From Serpentinicella alkaliphila (lineage in GTDB: Bacteria > Bacillota > Clostridia > Peptostreptococcales > Natronincolaceae): a DNA stretch of 64,000 nt. Shown here one piece after another: positions 35,224-43,181 of this stretch. Position numbers and translations under genes: made by a program. Location: NCBI RefSeq assembly GCF_018141405.1, contig NZ_CP058648.1:1875001-1939000 (forward strand). Direction: 5' to 3'. Position 1 is the stretch's first letter; each line of letters opens with the position of its first letter. The notes under the pieces were generated by a model. The model made no database searches. It was not told the origin of the DNA and was given only the letters and a program-made list of their open reading frames with translations.

Positions 35224-36207
35224 TTATGCGGCTTCTTCAATTTTTCCTTCAAATCTTTTGATTTTACCCGTTATAAATTTATGATGCTTATCTATGTTTT
35301 TACCAAAAGCGAATAGTATAAACTCTTTTAGCACCTTATCCTGTGAACGATGGTTAAACTGGCTAATTTAATTATATAATTTACATCTAAAGCCGTCGTT
35401 TGCTTTCATATCACCAAAGAAACCTTCTGTTTGAATGGAACGGATTTGCCTGTTTAGAATGCCCTTGCAATGCCTTCACCTTTAGCAATCACCATAAGTT
35501 TGGCTTGTATTTTAATCATTTCTAGGGTAGACATGTTGTCGATTTCAATGACTACATTATTTGATAACTTTTTCTTATTGTTCACTTTTCTTGACCGGTT
35601 CTTTTGGATGACTTCTCCCACTTTTTCCATGCCTTCTATAATGAACATGTTCATAGTGGAAAGCGTGTACTTTACATCCATAAGCATTTCATATAATCAG
35701 GTTATTGTAATCATTATAGCCATTCTCAATAGCATCTAGTAGCCCTACAAGGTGGTAATTTAGACTACCACGCCAAACAAAAGTGTAACGATTAGCATTT
35801 GCTTCGATTTTGGTGCCATCTATAAAAAGAGCTTCAAGAGAGACAAACACTTCCTTTTGGAGACGTCTCATGAACTGATGATGTAAATCCTTAAAAATCT
35901 CCTTCGATAGTTTGTTATTGATGAAATCATAGAAAGCATCGCGCTGTGGCCTTTCGCCTTGAGCAAGCCAAATGTAGGCAATGTCTCTAGCACATAACTC
36001 TACAATTCTATCTACTGCTCGTACACTTCTAAGAGCAGAATAGACTAATACAGAAAATAACATGATGGGGTTATAACCTTTTCGTCCCAACCTGTTGTAC
36101 TGATTTAACAAACTAGAGAAAACTAGCTCTTTCATAACACGTTTCACTACGTGTACAGGATCATCTAATGGAACACCAATTTGGTATAAATTATAATTAA
36201 TTCGGAG
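35224..36207 (-). pseudogene. IS1182-type transposase remnant, larger copy
   Basis: The open frame begins near 36207 and includes YQIGVPLDDPVHVVKRVMKE, YNRLGRKGYNPIMLFSVLVY, ELCARDIAYIWLAQGERPQR, then LEALFIDGTKIEANANRYTF with the first catalytic Asp in FIDGT. A stop at 35689 follows. The next frame covers 35454-35687 (SRKVNNKKKLSNNVVIEIDN, KGEGIARAF). The last part, QTEGFFGDMKANDGFRCKLY and KIKRFEGKIEEAA, ends at 35224. A large internal part is missing and several frames are used, so the copy is dead. It belongs to a different subfamily from the remnant at 27331. Confidence 0.8.
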
Positions 36208-36289
36208 TTACCCAAATTCAAAAAATTTGTTATAATAATTATACATGTTTTTTTGTTTTGCACGAATGTTGCAATAGCAAATCGAAATT

Positions 36290-36319
36290 AAGATGGGGGT
36301 CAGATACCATCTTTTTTTC
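36290..36319 (+). terminator. hairpin with T run near the IS1182 remnant
   Basis: The stem aagatgg pairs with ccatctt around a 10-nt loop, followed by seven T. It lies upstream of the transposase remnant and may shield it from outside transcription. Confidence 0.5.
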
Positions 36320-36325
36320 GTGCAA

Positions 36326-36367
36326 AAATCCTCCTACAATGTATATTCGACATTTGCAGGAGGATTT
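36326..36367. terminator. terminator of the GerW-like gene
   Basis: The stem aaatcctcctacaatgt pairs with acatttgcaggaggattt (17 bp with one bulge) around a loop of 7 nt. On the minus strand it follows the gene at 36448 and ends in T residues. T residues also follow on the plus strand. Confidence 0.75.
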
Positions 36368-36447
36368 CCTTTTTGAATTATAATTTTTTTTGTTTTTTTA
36401 TCTATCTATTTCCCGACAGCCCCATTATAGGTTAACTAAAAAAAGGA

Positions 36448-36894
36448 TTATTTATTTTGCTGTTGACTTTGTAGTTGACCTTGCTGTTCTTGTCCTTGAC
36501 TTTGCCCTTGTTGTTGAGAATTTTGCCCAATGCCCATCATTTGAGGTAACTTATTAACGAGTTGGCTTACTGCTCCACTAGTTGGAGAGTTTATAGATAT
36601 GACTGATACATTACCTTGTTCTATAACCAATACAGCATCAGTTGTTATTTTTGCACCTAATCCTATAGCGTCCATTCCGGTATTTGCAGAGCCTTGGGAT
36701 GTAGATGTCATTCCTTGAGTGAGCTTGCCTGAAGAGTTTCCACCTCCATATCCTATAGAAACTGAAATAACAGGAATTATAGTCTTATCTTCAACTGATA
36801 GCGGTTTGCCAAGGGTACCATCCTCGTTAGTAAAGCTTTCAATATTTGAAAATAGAGTTCTAACATTTTGTTCCATTGTATTATTTATATCCAT
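36448..36894 (-). CDS. ytfJ: GerW/YtfJ family spore germination protein
   Basis: A 148-residue YtfJ homologue. Core motifs are DGTLGKPLSVEDKTIIPVIS, SIGYGGGNSS and GLGAKITTDAVLVIEQGNVS. The C-terminal tail after 110 is Gln-rich (GIGQNSQQQGQSQGQEQQGQ) and of low complexity. In Bacillus, GerW acts with GerD-related steps of germination and is made in the forespore. The ATG has AGGAGGAATT upstream. It is downstream of a DUF2953-like gene, a pairing seen in many spore formers. Confidence 0.9.
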   Translation of the reverse strand: MDINNTMEQNVRTLFSNIESFTNEDGTLGKPLSVEDKTIIPVISVSIGYGGGNSSGKLTQGMTSTSQGSANTGMDAIGLGAKITTDAVLVIEQGNVSVISINSPTSGAVSQLVNKLPQMMGIGQNSQQQGQSQGQEQQGQLQSQQQNK

Positions 36895-36928
36895 GTTAAT
36901 TCCTCCTTGAATTTATTCTACAATGTTT

Positions 36929-37408
36929 TTATACGAGAGCCAATAAAAAACGGCCAAGGTTTAATTTTGCGGTGGCATTGATATTTATAAAATCATTGGT
37001 AACTAAAAAGTCTGGTTTTTGGTATAGAGATTCCAATTTTAATAAACTTGGAATCATGTTGAGTGCAGCAAAAGTTAAGCCTGTAAAATAAGGGTCTTTA
37101 AACCCATACTGAGCATTTATACGAACATCAGTAGGATTAATTTTCTTTAGTACATTTTTATTTCTACTTTCGGAATTATGACTTGACATCTGTTTCTTAA
37201 AAATTTTTTTGCTAAATATAAATATACTTAGAGTTAAACTGTTGTTTTCCAAGGATACCACTGATTTTAAAATAGGGTAAAGCCATAACAATGTTACATT
37301 TACATCTGAAGAAGTTGAGTCGAAGTGAAAAATAATATTTGAAGCTACAATAAACAAAAGAACCATAAGAATTAAAACTGTCACTATTAATAAATATAGA
37401 AAAACCAC
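36929..37408 (-). CDS. DUF2953-like membrane protein
   Basis: About 159 residues from GTG 37408, which has GGAGGTAATATCC just upstream. The frame can be read to 37552 but that start has no site. The N-terminus has one long hydrophobic segment (FLYLLIVTVLILMVLLFIVA). The rest is soluble, with a conserved C-terminal block KINPTDVRINAQYGFKDPYF then TGLTFAALNMIPSLL and NINATAKLNLGRFLLAL. This fits DUF2953, which is often encoded next to ytfJ. The gap to ytfJ is 34 bp. Function is unknown. Confidence 0.8.
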   Translation of the reverse strand: MVFLYLLIVTVLILMVLLFIVASNIIFHFDSTSSDVNVTLLWLYPILKSVVSLENNSLTLSIFIFSKKIFKKQMSSHNSESRNKNVLKKINPTDVRINAQYGFKDPYFTGLTFAALNMIPSLLKLESLYQKPDFLVTNDFININATAKLNLGRFLLALV

Positions 37409-37704
37409 GGATATTACCTCCATGCTTTGTAAAATGTGATTCTTAAATAGTTTAACCCAACTGCTTTCTTTTATATTATAAGATACTGCTATAATTAAAA
37501 TGACATGGAAAAAAATGAAGATGATAACAATCGTAGAAGTAGAAGATATCAAAAATTTTTATAAGATGCGTGTGTAAAAAATTAAAATTAAGCATTTTTG
37601 AGTTTTCTGTATTGTAAATTAAAGGTATATCAAAATATATGGATATATAATTTTGTAAAAAATAATACTATACTTAAGACAATTTATTTGAAAGGACTAA
37701 TGCT

Positions 37705-38418
37705 ATGTTTACGAGACTTTTTATAGTTGCAATAACACCCACTATAGCAATTGGTACAGCTATATATTTAACTGATAGGTATGATAGAGAACCACCTGCA
37801 TTACTATTTAAAGTATTCGCCTTAGGTGCATTGTCAGTAATTCCAGTTGCAATAGTAGAAAGATTTTTAATAGGTATTAATATACTACCGGGCATTTTAG
37901 GAGTAGCATATATGGCTTTTATTGTAGCAGGTTTTACTGAAGAATACTTTAAAAGAGCTGTAGTATTATTCGGAGCATATAATAGCGAGCATTTTAATGA
38001 AAAACTAGATGGTATAGTTTACTGTGTATTTTCAGCCTTAGGTTTTGCTACGATAGAAAATATTATGTATGTAGTATTTAGATTCTCGGGAAATTATTAT
38101 GTGGGGATTATGAGAGGAATCTTATCTGTACCAGCCCATGTATTATTTGGAGTAACAATGGGGTACTATTTGTCATTAGCAAAATTTACCAAAGATGAGA
38201 GCTTAAAGAAAAGATATTTTAGACGTTCACTTTTAGTTCCAATGATATTTCATGGAATATTTAATTTCATACTAATGGCTAGGGTACCTTTATTAATGTT
38301 ATTTTTCATACCATTTGTTATTTATCTATGGAGAGTTAATCTTATTAGATTAAATAAATACACTAGATATAGTAAAGAAGATAATGAAATTATAGAAGAA
38401 AAAGATAAGGACGAATAA
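37705..38418 (+). CDS. prsW: PrsW family intramembrane metalloprotease
   Basis: A 237-residue CPBP/PrsW protein with about seven membrane segments. The catalytic pair appears as GFTEEYFKRAVVLF, then ENIMYV, then GILSVPAHVLFGVTMGYYL and PMIFHGIFNFIL. These Glu and His residues match the conserved motifs of the PrsW family. In Bacillus, PrsW starts the cleavage of the anti-sigma factor RsiW; no anti-sigma/sigma pair is in the window, so the target is unknown. ATG follows GAAAGGAC. The gene faces away from the DUF2953 gene and ends with a terminator. Confidence 0.9.
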   Translation: MFTRLFIVAITPTIAIGTAIYLTDRYDREPPALLFKVFALGALSVIPVAIVERFLIGINILPGILGVAYMAFIVAGFTEEYFKRAVVLFGAYNSEHFNEKLDGIVYCVFSALGFATIENIMYVVFRFSGNYYVGIMRGILSVPAHVLFGVTMGYYLSLAKFTKDESLKKRYFRRSLLVPMIFHGIFNFILMARVPLLMLFFIPFVIYLWRVNLIRLNKYTRYSKEDNEIIEEKDKDE

Positions 38419-38428
38419 TCGTCCTTAT
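38405..38428. terminator. bidirectional terminator
   Basis: The perfect stem ataaggacga pairs with tcgtccttat around a 4-nt loop, followed by TTTAT. It overlaps the prsW stop codon and separates it from the convergent minus-strand gene. Confidence 0.85.
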
Positions 38429-38442
38429 TTTATAGTAATTAT

Positions 38443-38967
38443 TTATCTTTGATTAGCAATAATTTTGACTATTAGTTCAATACTTGCATTTTCAGGGATT
38501 TGAAATGTTCCTGAACGTAGTCTAGAGGTTAATTTTAGTCTTTCAGCCTCTACAATAAAATGACTTACCTCTTCAATTAAACCATGTTCTTTTAAAAGTC
38601 TTCCAATAGCTTGACCTGTTGATCCATCCGGAATTGTAATTTTAATATTGTCCACAACTATAATCCCATTATCAGCTGGCGGAGTTGGTGTTGTTGGAGT
38701 TGTAGGCTCTGGTACAGTGACTTCTTCTTTCTTTTCTTCTATTTCTTCCTTTTCTTCCTCAACTATTTCTTTTTCATTGTCAACTTTTTCATTTTCCTTA
38801 GTTGAATTTGATTGATTGTAATTATTGGTATTAGCTGCTATGACAGTATTACTAGTTGGAAGCCATGAACCTAAATGCCAATTAACTACAAAAAACATTG
38901 AAATAGCAATAACTACAGCCAAAATAATATCCGTATAGTCGTGAATGAAATCTTTTAGTTTTTCCAT
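38443..38967 (-). CDS. MltG/YceG-like N-terminal domain protein, membrane-anchored
   Basis: About 174 residues from ATG 38967 (behind AAGGGAATATATA); the longer frame to 39045 has no site. It has one N-terminal membrane helix (about 17-36), an acidic Glu/Lys linker (EKVDNEKEIVEEEKEEIEEK) and a Pro-Thr linker. A 70-residue C-terminal domain follows, IKITIPDGSTGQAIGRLLKE...RSGTFQIPENASIELIVKII. The last domain is like the N-terminal LysM-like part of MltG/YceG, but the catalytic transglycosylase part is absent. It may bind cell wall near the septum. It stands alone between prsW and the bacilliredoxin homologue. Confidence 0.78.
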   Translation of the reverse strand: MEKLKDFIHDYTDIILAVVIAISMFFVVNWHLGSWLPTSNTVIAANTNNYNQSNSTKENEKVDNEKEIVEEEKEEIEEKKEEVTVPEPTTPTTPTPPADNGIIVVDNIKITIPDGSTGQAIGRLLKEHGLIEEVSHFIVEAERLKLTSRLRSGTFQIPENASIELIVKIIANQR

Positions 38968-39191
38968 TATATATTCCCTTTCTTGTGTGTAATTATCTAT
39001 TAATAGAATAACATAAATAAAATTATAAATCCAACAGATAAACAAAGAAATATAAGGAAGGGCTGATAATTAATAAAAAGAAATTACATATAATTGATTT
39101 TTGAAGTTATAATATCAGTAAAAATATAATATACAATTAGTAAATGGTGTTTAAATCGAAAAATATGAAATATTAGGGGAGGTAGAATTAA

Positions 39192-39548
39192 GTGGCTACA
39201 AAAGTAAAAAAGATTGGTACAGTCGAAAGTTTAGAGAAAATAATACGTGGGTCAAAAAAGAAACCTGTATTCATTTTTAAACATGAAGAGACCATACCAG
39301 AGAGTCAGGAGGCATATACTGAGTATTTAAGCTTTATAGAAGACAATGAAGAGGATATATTATTTACCTTTGTAAATGTTCGTGAAGATTCGGAAGTTTC
39401 AGATGCCATTGAAGAAATGTTAGATATTAGTGATTCAGTACCTCAGTTAATTTTATTAATTGATGGAGAAGTTGCATGGGACGATAAAGGTTCTAATATA
39501 GTTTTTGATAACATTCTAGAGGTTGTAAATGAATTTGTTATGGTCTAA
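39192..39548 (+). CDS. bacilliredoxin-like (YtxJ/BrxC family) protein lacking the catalytic Cys
   Basis: A 118-residue thioredoxin-fold protein starting at GTG, behind GGGGAGG. The block PVFIFKHEETIPESQEAYTE aligns with FKHSTTCPIS...AY in YtxJ/BrxC proteins, but the position of the active-site Cys is Ile, and there is no other Cys in the protein. The following SVPQLILLIDGEVAWDDKGS holds the cis-Pro and the conserved end. It therefore cannot act as a bacillithiol-disulfide reductase by the known mechanism. It may have a structural or binding role. It is 118 bp before lepB. Confidence 0.75.
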   Translation: MATKVKKIGTVESLEKIIRGSKKKPVFIFKHEETIPESQEAYTEYLSFIEDNEEDILFTFVNVREDSEVSDAIEEMLDISDSVPQLILLIDGEVAWDDKGSNIVFDNILEVVNEFVMV

Positions 39549-39665
39549 TTTAAAAGAAAGTTTTGTTTAGGTAGCAGCATGTAGTCCTGTCATAAAAACC
39601 GTATATTGATTTAGATCAGTTATAGTGCTAAAATATATATTAGGTTTTCTGACAGGGGGATAAAG

Positions 39666-40187
39666 ATGAAGAAAGAAATTATTGAGTGGATTAAGGTTAT
39701 TGCCATATCTTGTATTATAGCATTTATTATTACAATATTTGTTAAGCCAACAATTGTAAAACAATATTCAATGAGTCCTACTTTAAATAATAATGATTTT
39801 TTACTAATTAATAGATTGCTATATACTAGAGGAACACCTGAAAGAGGAGATATAATAGTTTTTAGATCTAATATAAAGACTGATTCTGGAAGAGATAAAT
39901 TACTTATAAAAAGAGTTATAGCACTACCTGGAGAAAAAATTACTATACATGATGGTTTAGTGTATATAAATGATAATCTACTAGAAGAAGAGTATTTACA
40001 AGATGTTTTTACTTCAGGACAAATTGATTTAGTTGTACCAAAAAATAAATTATTTGCTATGGGAGATAATCGCGGAAATAGTTTAGATAGTAGAGACTCC
40101 GCTTTAGGCTTAGTGGATAATGAACAAATAATAGGTAAAGCATTTTTAAGACTATATCCATTTAATAAACTTGGCTATTTATATTGA
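39666..40187 (+). CDS. lepB: signal peptidase I
   Basis: A 173-residue type I signal peptidase of the short Gram-positive kind. There is one membrane helix (8-27), the catalytic Ser36 in QYSMSPTL, the general base Lys82 in LIKRVIALPGE, and the end motif MGDNRGNSLDSRD. It releases secreted proteins on the outer face of the membrane. The ATG follows AGGGGGATAA. A T-rich terminator follows directly. Confidence 0.94.
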   Translation: MKKEIIEWIKVIAISCIIAFIITIFVKPTIVKQYSMSPTLNNNDFLLINRLLYTRGTPERGDIIVFRSNIKTDSGRDKLLIKRVIALPGEKITIHDGLVYINDNLLEEEYLQDVFTSGQIDLVVPKNKLFAMGDNRGNSLDSRDSALGLVDNEQIIGKAFLRLYPFNKLGYLY

Positions 40188-40195
40188 AGAAGAAT

Positions 40196-40220
40196 CCTAT
40201 CATAAAGATAGGTTTTTTTT
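40196..40220 (+). terminator. terminator after lepB
   Basis: The short stem cctatc pairs with gatagg around a 5-nt loop, followed by eight T residues. Confidence 0.85.
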
Positions 40221-40312
40221 GTGCAAAAATTAGTAAATAAAATAGTAATAAAAATTTATTATTAGCAAATTATATAAAGGAGAAAAAATATTTTGTGAAG
40301 GAGGATTTACTA

Positions 40313-40741
40313 ATGAAAGTAAAAGATATTATGACGAAGCATGTGTTCGCTGTAGATTCACGAAGCTCCTTAAATGAAGTTGCAAAGCAAATGAGAGATT
40401 TAAATGTTGGGTCAATTCCGGTTTGTGATAATAGAAATAATCCAGTGGGTATAGTTACAGATAGAGATATTGTTGTAAGAGGTATTGTTGAAAATTTAGA
40501 CTCTTCCTCAAGTGTTGACAAGGTAATGTCTAAAGAGCTTATTTGGATAAGTCCTGATGCCCATGCCCACGAAGCTGCAAGACTAATGGCTGAAAATCAA
40601 GTAAGAAGACTGCCTGTAGTAGAAAATGGACAAATTGTGGGTATGATTGCAATTGGTGACTTAGCTGTAAGAAATATATATGTAGATGATGCAGGAAAGG
40701 CTTTAAGTGACATATCGACTCCAAGTAGACCTATGAAATAA
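40313..40741 (+). CDS. CBS-domain pair protein
   Basis: About 142 residues from ATG 40313, which has AAGGAGG; the frame extends to GTG 40295, inside that site. Two CBS domains make up the whole protein: VKDIMTKHVFAV...GIVTDRDIVVRGI (about 3-62) and DKVMSKELIWISPDA...GMIAIGDLAVRNI (about 68-125). Such pairs bind adenosyl ligands and control another protein. No partner is fused. The gene is alone and has its own terminator. Confidence 0.92.
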   Translation: MKVKDIMTKHVFAVDSRSSLNEVAKQMRDLNVGSIPVCDNRNNPVGIVTDRDIVVRGIVENLDSSSSVDKVMSKELIWISPDAHAHEAARLMAENQVRRLPVVENGQIVGMIAIGDLAVRNIYVDDAGKALSDISTPSRPMK

Positions 40742-40747
40742 TGATAT

Positions 40748-40778
40748 TAAAAGTTCCTGTTAAAAGCAGGAACTTTTA
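40748..40778 (+). terminator. terminator after the CBS gene
   Basis: The stem taaaagttcctg pairs with caggaactttta (12 bp) around a 7-nt loop. It begins within 10 bp of the stop codon. Confidence 0.85.
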
Positions 40779-40869
40779 TATTAATATAGAAAATTATAAG
40801 GTGGTATATTATTCTTAAAAATTAATATTATACTTAATGAGATCAAATATTATAGGGGGACCTTTTCTT

Positions 40870-42522
40870 ATGACTAAGGGTATAATTACAATTACTATAA
40901 ATAATTCTAAATCATTACAATATGAAAAAGGAGTAGCTTTAGAGGAAATAGCTAAAAATCTGCAGGAAGAGTTTAATGATTTGATTGTTGCAGCTTTAGT
41001 AGATGGAGAATTAAAAGAACTTAATTACATATTAGATTCAGATTGCGATGTGAAATTCATAGACTTATCTACTACTATAGGTTCTCGTATATATCAAAGA
41101 AGTTTAACCTTCATTTTCGTAAGGGCAAGTATGGAGTTATTATCCGGTTGCAAAGTTACAGTAGAACATTCAATTAGTAAAGGCCTTTATTGCGAAATAC
41201 ATTACAAGAGGGCTATAGATAAAGATGATGTTGAAAGAATAGAAGGAAGAATGCGAGAAATAATTTCAGAAGATGCACCATTTATAAAAAGTAGAATTCC
41301 AGTGAATGAAGCTAGGGATATTTTTAGAGAATACTGCCATGTTGGTAAGGTAAATTTATTGAAGTACAGGGAAAAGCCATATATAAATATTTATCAATGT
41401 GGATGGCTTAAAAATTACTTTTACGGATACATGGTGCCTTCAACAGGATATATTAAAGACTTTAAAGTACAATATTATTCTCCTGGTATAGTATTACAAT
41501 TTCCTAGAATTGAAGATGGAGGAACAATACCTGAATTTGAGGAACATCCTAAACTGTTTAAAGTGTTTAGGGAGTCAGAAAAATGGGGTGAAATACTTGA
41601 AATAGATTATGTTGCTTCTTTAAATGACATAATTGTTTCCAGAAAAGAAACGGAATTTATAAGAATTGCAGAGGCACTTCACGAGAAAAAAATAGCTGAA
41701 ATAGCTGATACAATAACTAAAGATATACATGAAAAGCGAGTAATACTAATAGCAGGCCCTACATCATCAGGTAAAACAACCTTTGCTAATAGATTAATGA
41801 TTCAATTAAAGGTAAATGGGATTAAACCTGTAGCCATTTCTTTAGATGATTATTTTGTAAATAGAGAAGATACTCCATTAGATGAGTTTGGAGAATATGA
41901 TTTCGAATCCTTGTATGCAATAGATATAAAATTATTTAATGAACATCTTCAGAAACTATTAAAAGGTGAAGAGGTAGAAATACCGACTTTCAATTTCCAT
42001 AAGGGAGCTAGAGAATTTGCAGGACACAGGGTAAAAATCTCTGAAGACCAGCCTATAATCCTTGAGGGTATTCATGCTTTAAACGATGAATTAACAAGAT
42101 CTATATCAAAAGCTAATAAATTTAAAATATATATAAGTGCATTGACACAGTTAAATATTGATGAGCATAATCGAATTCCAACAACTGATACTAGACTCAT
42201 CAGACGTATAGTAAGAGATAGTAAATTTAGATCTAATGATGCACTAAGAACACTGTCCCTATGGCCGTCCGTAAGAAGGGGAGAAGAAAAAAATATTTTT
42301 CCTTTTCAAGAAGAGGCTGATGCAATGTTTAACTCTGCGCTGTTTTATGAATTAAGTGTATTAAAGAAATACGCTGAGCCATTATTAAGACAGGTTGAAA
42401 CAGAAAGTCCATACTATGTGGAGGCAAAAAGGCTATTAAAGTTTTTAAATTATTTTGTAGCATTAGAAAATGAAGAGGAAATACCGAGAAATTCAATTAT
42501 GAGAGAGTTTATTGGAAAATAG
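40870..42522 (+). CDS. nucleoside kinase (uridine kinase domain with TGS/ThrRS-like N-terminus)
   Basis: About 550 residues from ATG 40870, which has AGGGGGA nine bases before it. Residues 1-60 are a TGS-like domain, 75-190 a ThrRS second additional-type domain (TFIFVRASMELLSGCKVTVE). The C-terminal kinase has Walker A GPTSSGKT at 296-303, the loop AISLDDYFVNREDTPLDEFG and DTRLIRRIVRDSKFRS. The arrangement is the common clostridial two-part nucleoside kinase annotated as uridine kinase. It phosphorylates a nucleoside, probably uridine or cytidine; this is a family inference. It is monocistronic with a terminator at 42536. Confidence 0.88.
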   Translation: MTKGIITITINNSKSLQYEKGVALEEIAKNLQEEFNDLIVAALVDGELKELNYILDSDCDVKFIDLSTTIGSRIYQRSLTFIFVRASMELLSGCKVTVEHSISKGLYCEIHYKRAIDKDDVERIEGRMREIISEDAPFIKSRIPVNEARDIFREYCHVGKVNLLKYREKPYINIYQCGWLKNYFYGYMVPSTGYIKDFKVQYYSPGIVLQFPRIEDGGTIPEFEEHPKLFKVFRESEKWGEILEIDYVASLNDIIVSRKETEFIRIAEALHEKKIAEIADTITKDIHEKRVILIAGPTSSGKTTFANRLMIQLKVNGIKPVAISLDDYFVNREDTPLDEFGEYDFESLYAIDIKLFNEHLQKLLKGEEVEIPTFNFHKGAREFAGHRVKISEDQPIILEGIHALNDELTRSISKANKFKIYISALTQLNIDEHNRIPTTDTRLIRRIVRDSKFRSNDALRTLSLWPSVRRGEEKNIFPFQEEADAMFNSALFYELSVLKKYAEPLLRQVETESPYYVEAKRLLKFLNYFVALENEEEIPRNSIMREFIGK

Positions 42523-42535
42523 TTCAAAAATATAG

Positions 42536-42566
42536 GCGTGGTTATTAACCACGCTTAATTATTTTT
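42536..42566 (+). terminator. terminator after the nucleoside kinase gene
   Basis: The stem gcgtggtt pairs with aaccacgc around a 3-nt loop and is followed by a T-rich tail. Confidence 0.85.
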
Positions 42567-42630
42567 TTAATAAAAATTTAGTAATATAAATATACTATAA
42601 TATAAAACGGACAAAGTTAAGGGTGGTATT

Positions 42631-43113
42631 GTGGAAAATCTATATATGGGTTTATCAATTATATTAATAGTATTAGGACTTGTTGGAATTTTTGTGCTAG
42701 CTTTACCAAGTGTTATATTGGTATTAGCAGGAATTTTTATATATTCGTATATAACAAATTTCACCGTAATTTCTATACAACTTATAATTATATTTAGTAT
42801 TTTAACTATTATAACTATGTTCTTTGATTATTTAACAACTATAGTAATCGCAAAAAAATATAATATTTCCAATAAAAATATTGCTGGAATGCTTTTATCA
42901 GGACTAATTGGTTTTTTAGTTTTGAATGTTGTTGGTTTAGTTATTGGTCAGGCTATAGGGATTGTGGTTTTTGAATTATTATCTGGGGAGGACTGGATAA
43001 AGTCTATAAAAAAGGGTGGTTTATCCTTCCTAGGTTTTGTCTTAACTGTTATTATTAAGGTGTTCGTTGTATGTTTGATGGTAGGAATTTTTGCTTACAA
43101 AGTTATTTTTTAA
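42631..43113 (+). CDS. DUF456 family membrane protein
   Basis: A 160-residue membrane protein starting at GTG after GGGTGG. About four membrane segments are seen. The Gly-rich middle LIGFLVLNVVGLVIGQAIGI and the end GGLSFLGFVLTVIIKVFVVC match DUF456. The function is not known. It lies 68 bp before the Lon-like gene and may be co-transcribed with it. Confidence 0.85.
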   Translation: MENLYMGLSIILIVLGLVGIFVLALPSVILVLAGIFIYSYITNFTVISIQLIIIFSILTIITMFFDYLTTIVIAKKYNISNKNIAGMLLSGLIGFLVLNVVGLVIGQAIGIVVFELLSGEDWIKSIKKGGLSFLGFVLTVIIKVFVVCLMVGIFAYKVIF

Positions 43114-43181
43114 AAAAGTGCAATTATCTCTTGCTAATGAATAGGATATTATTAGACTTCTATCGTTAGGGGGGATATTAT

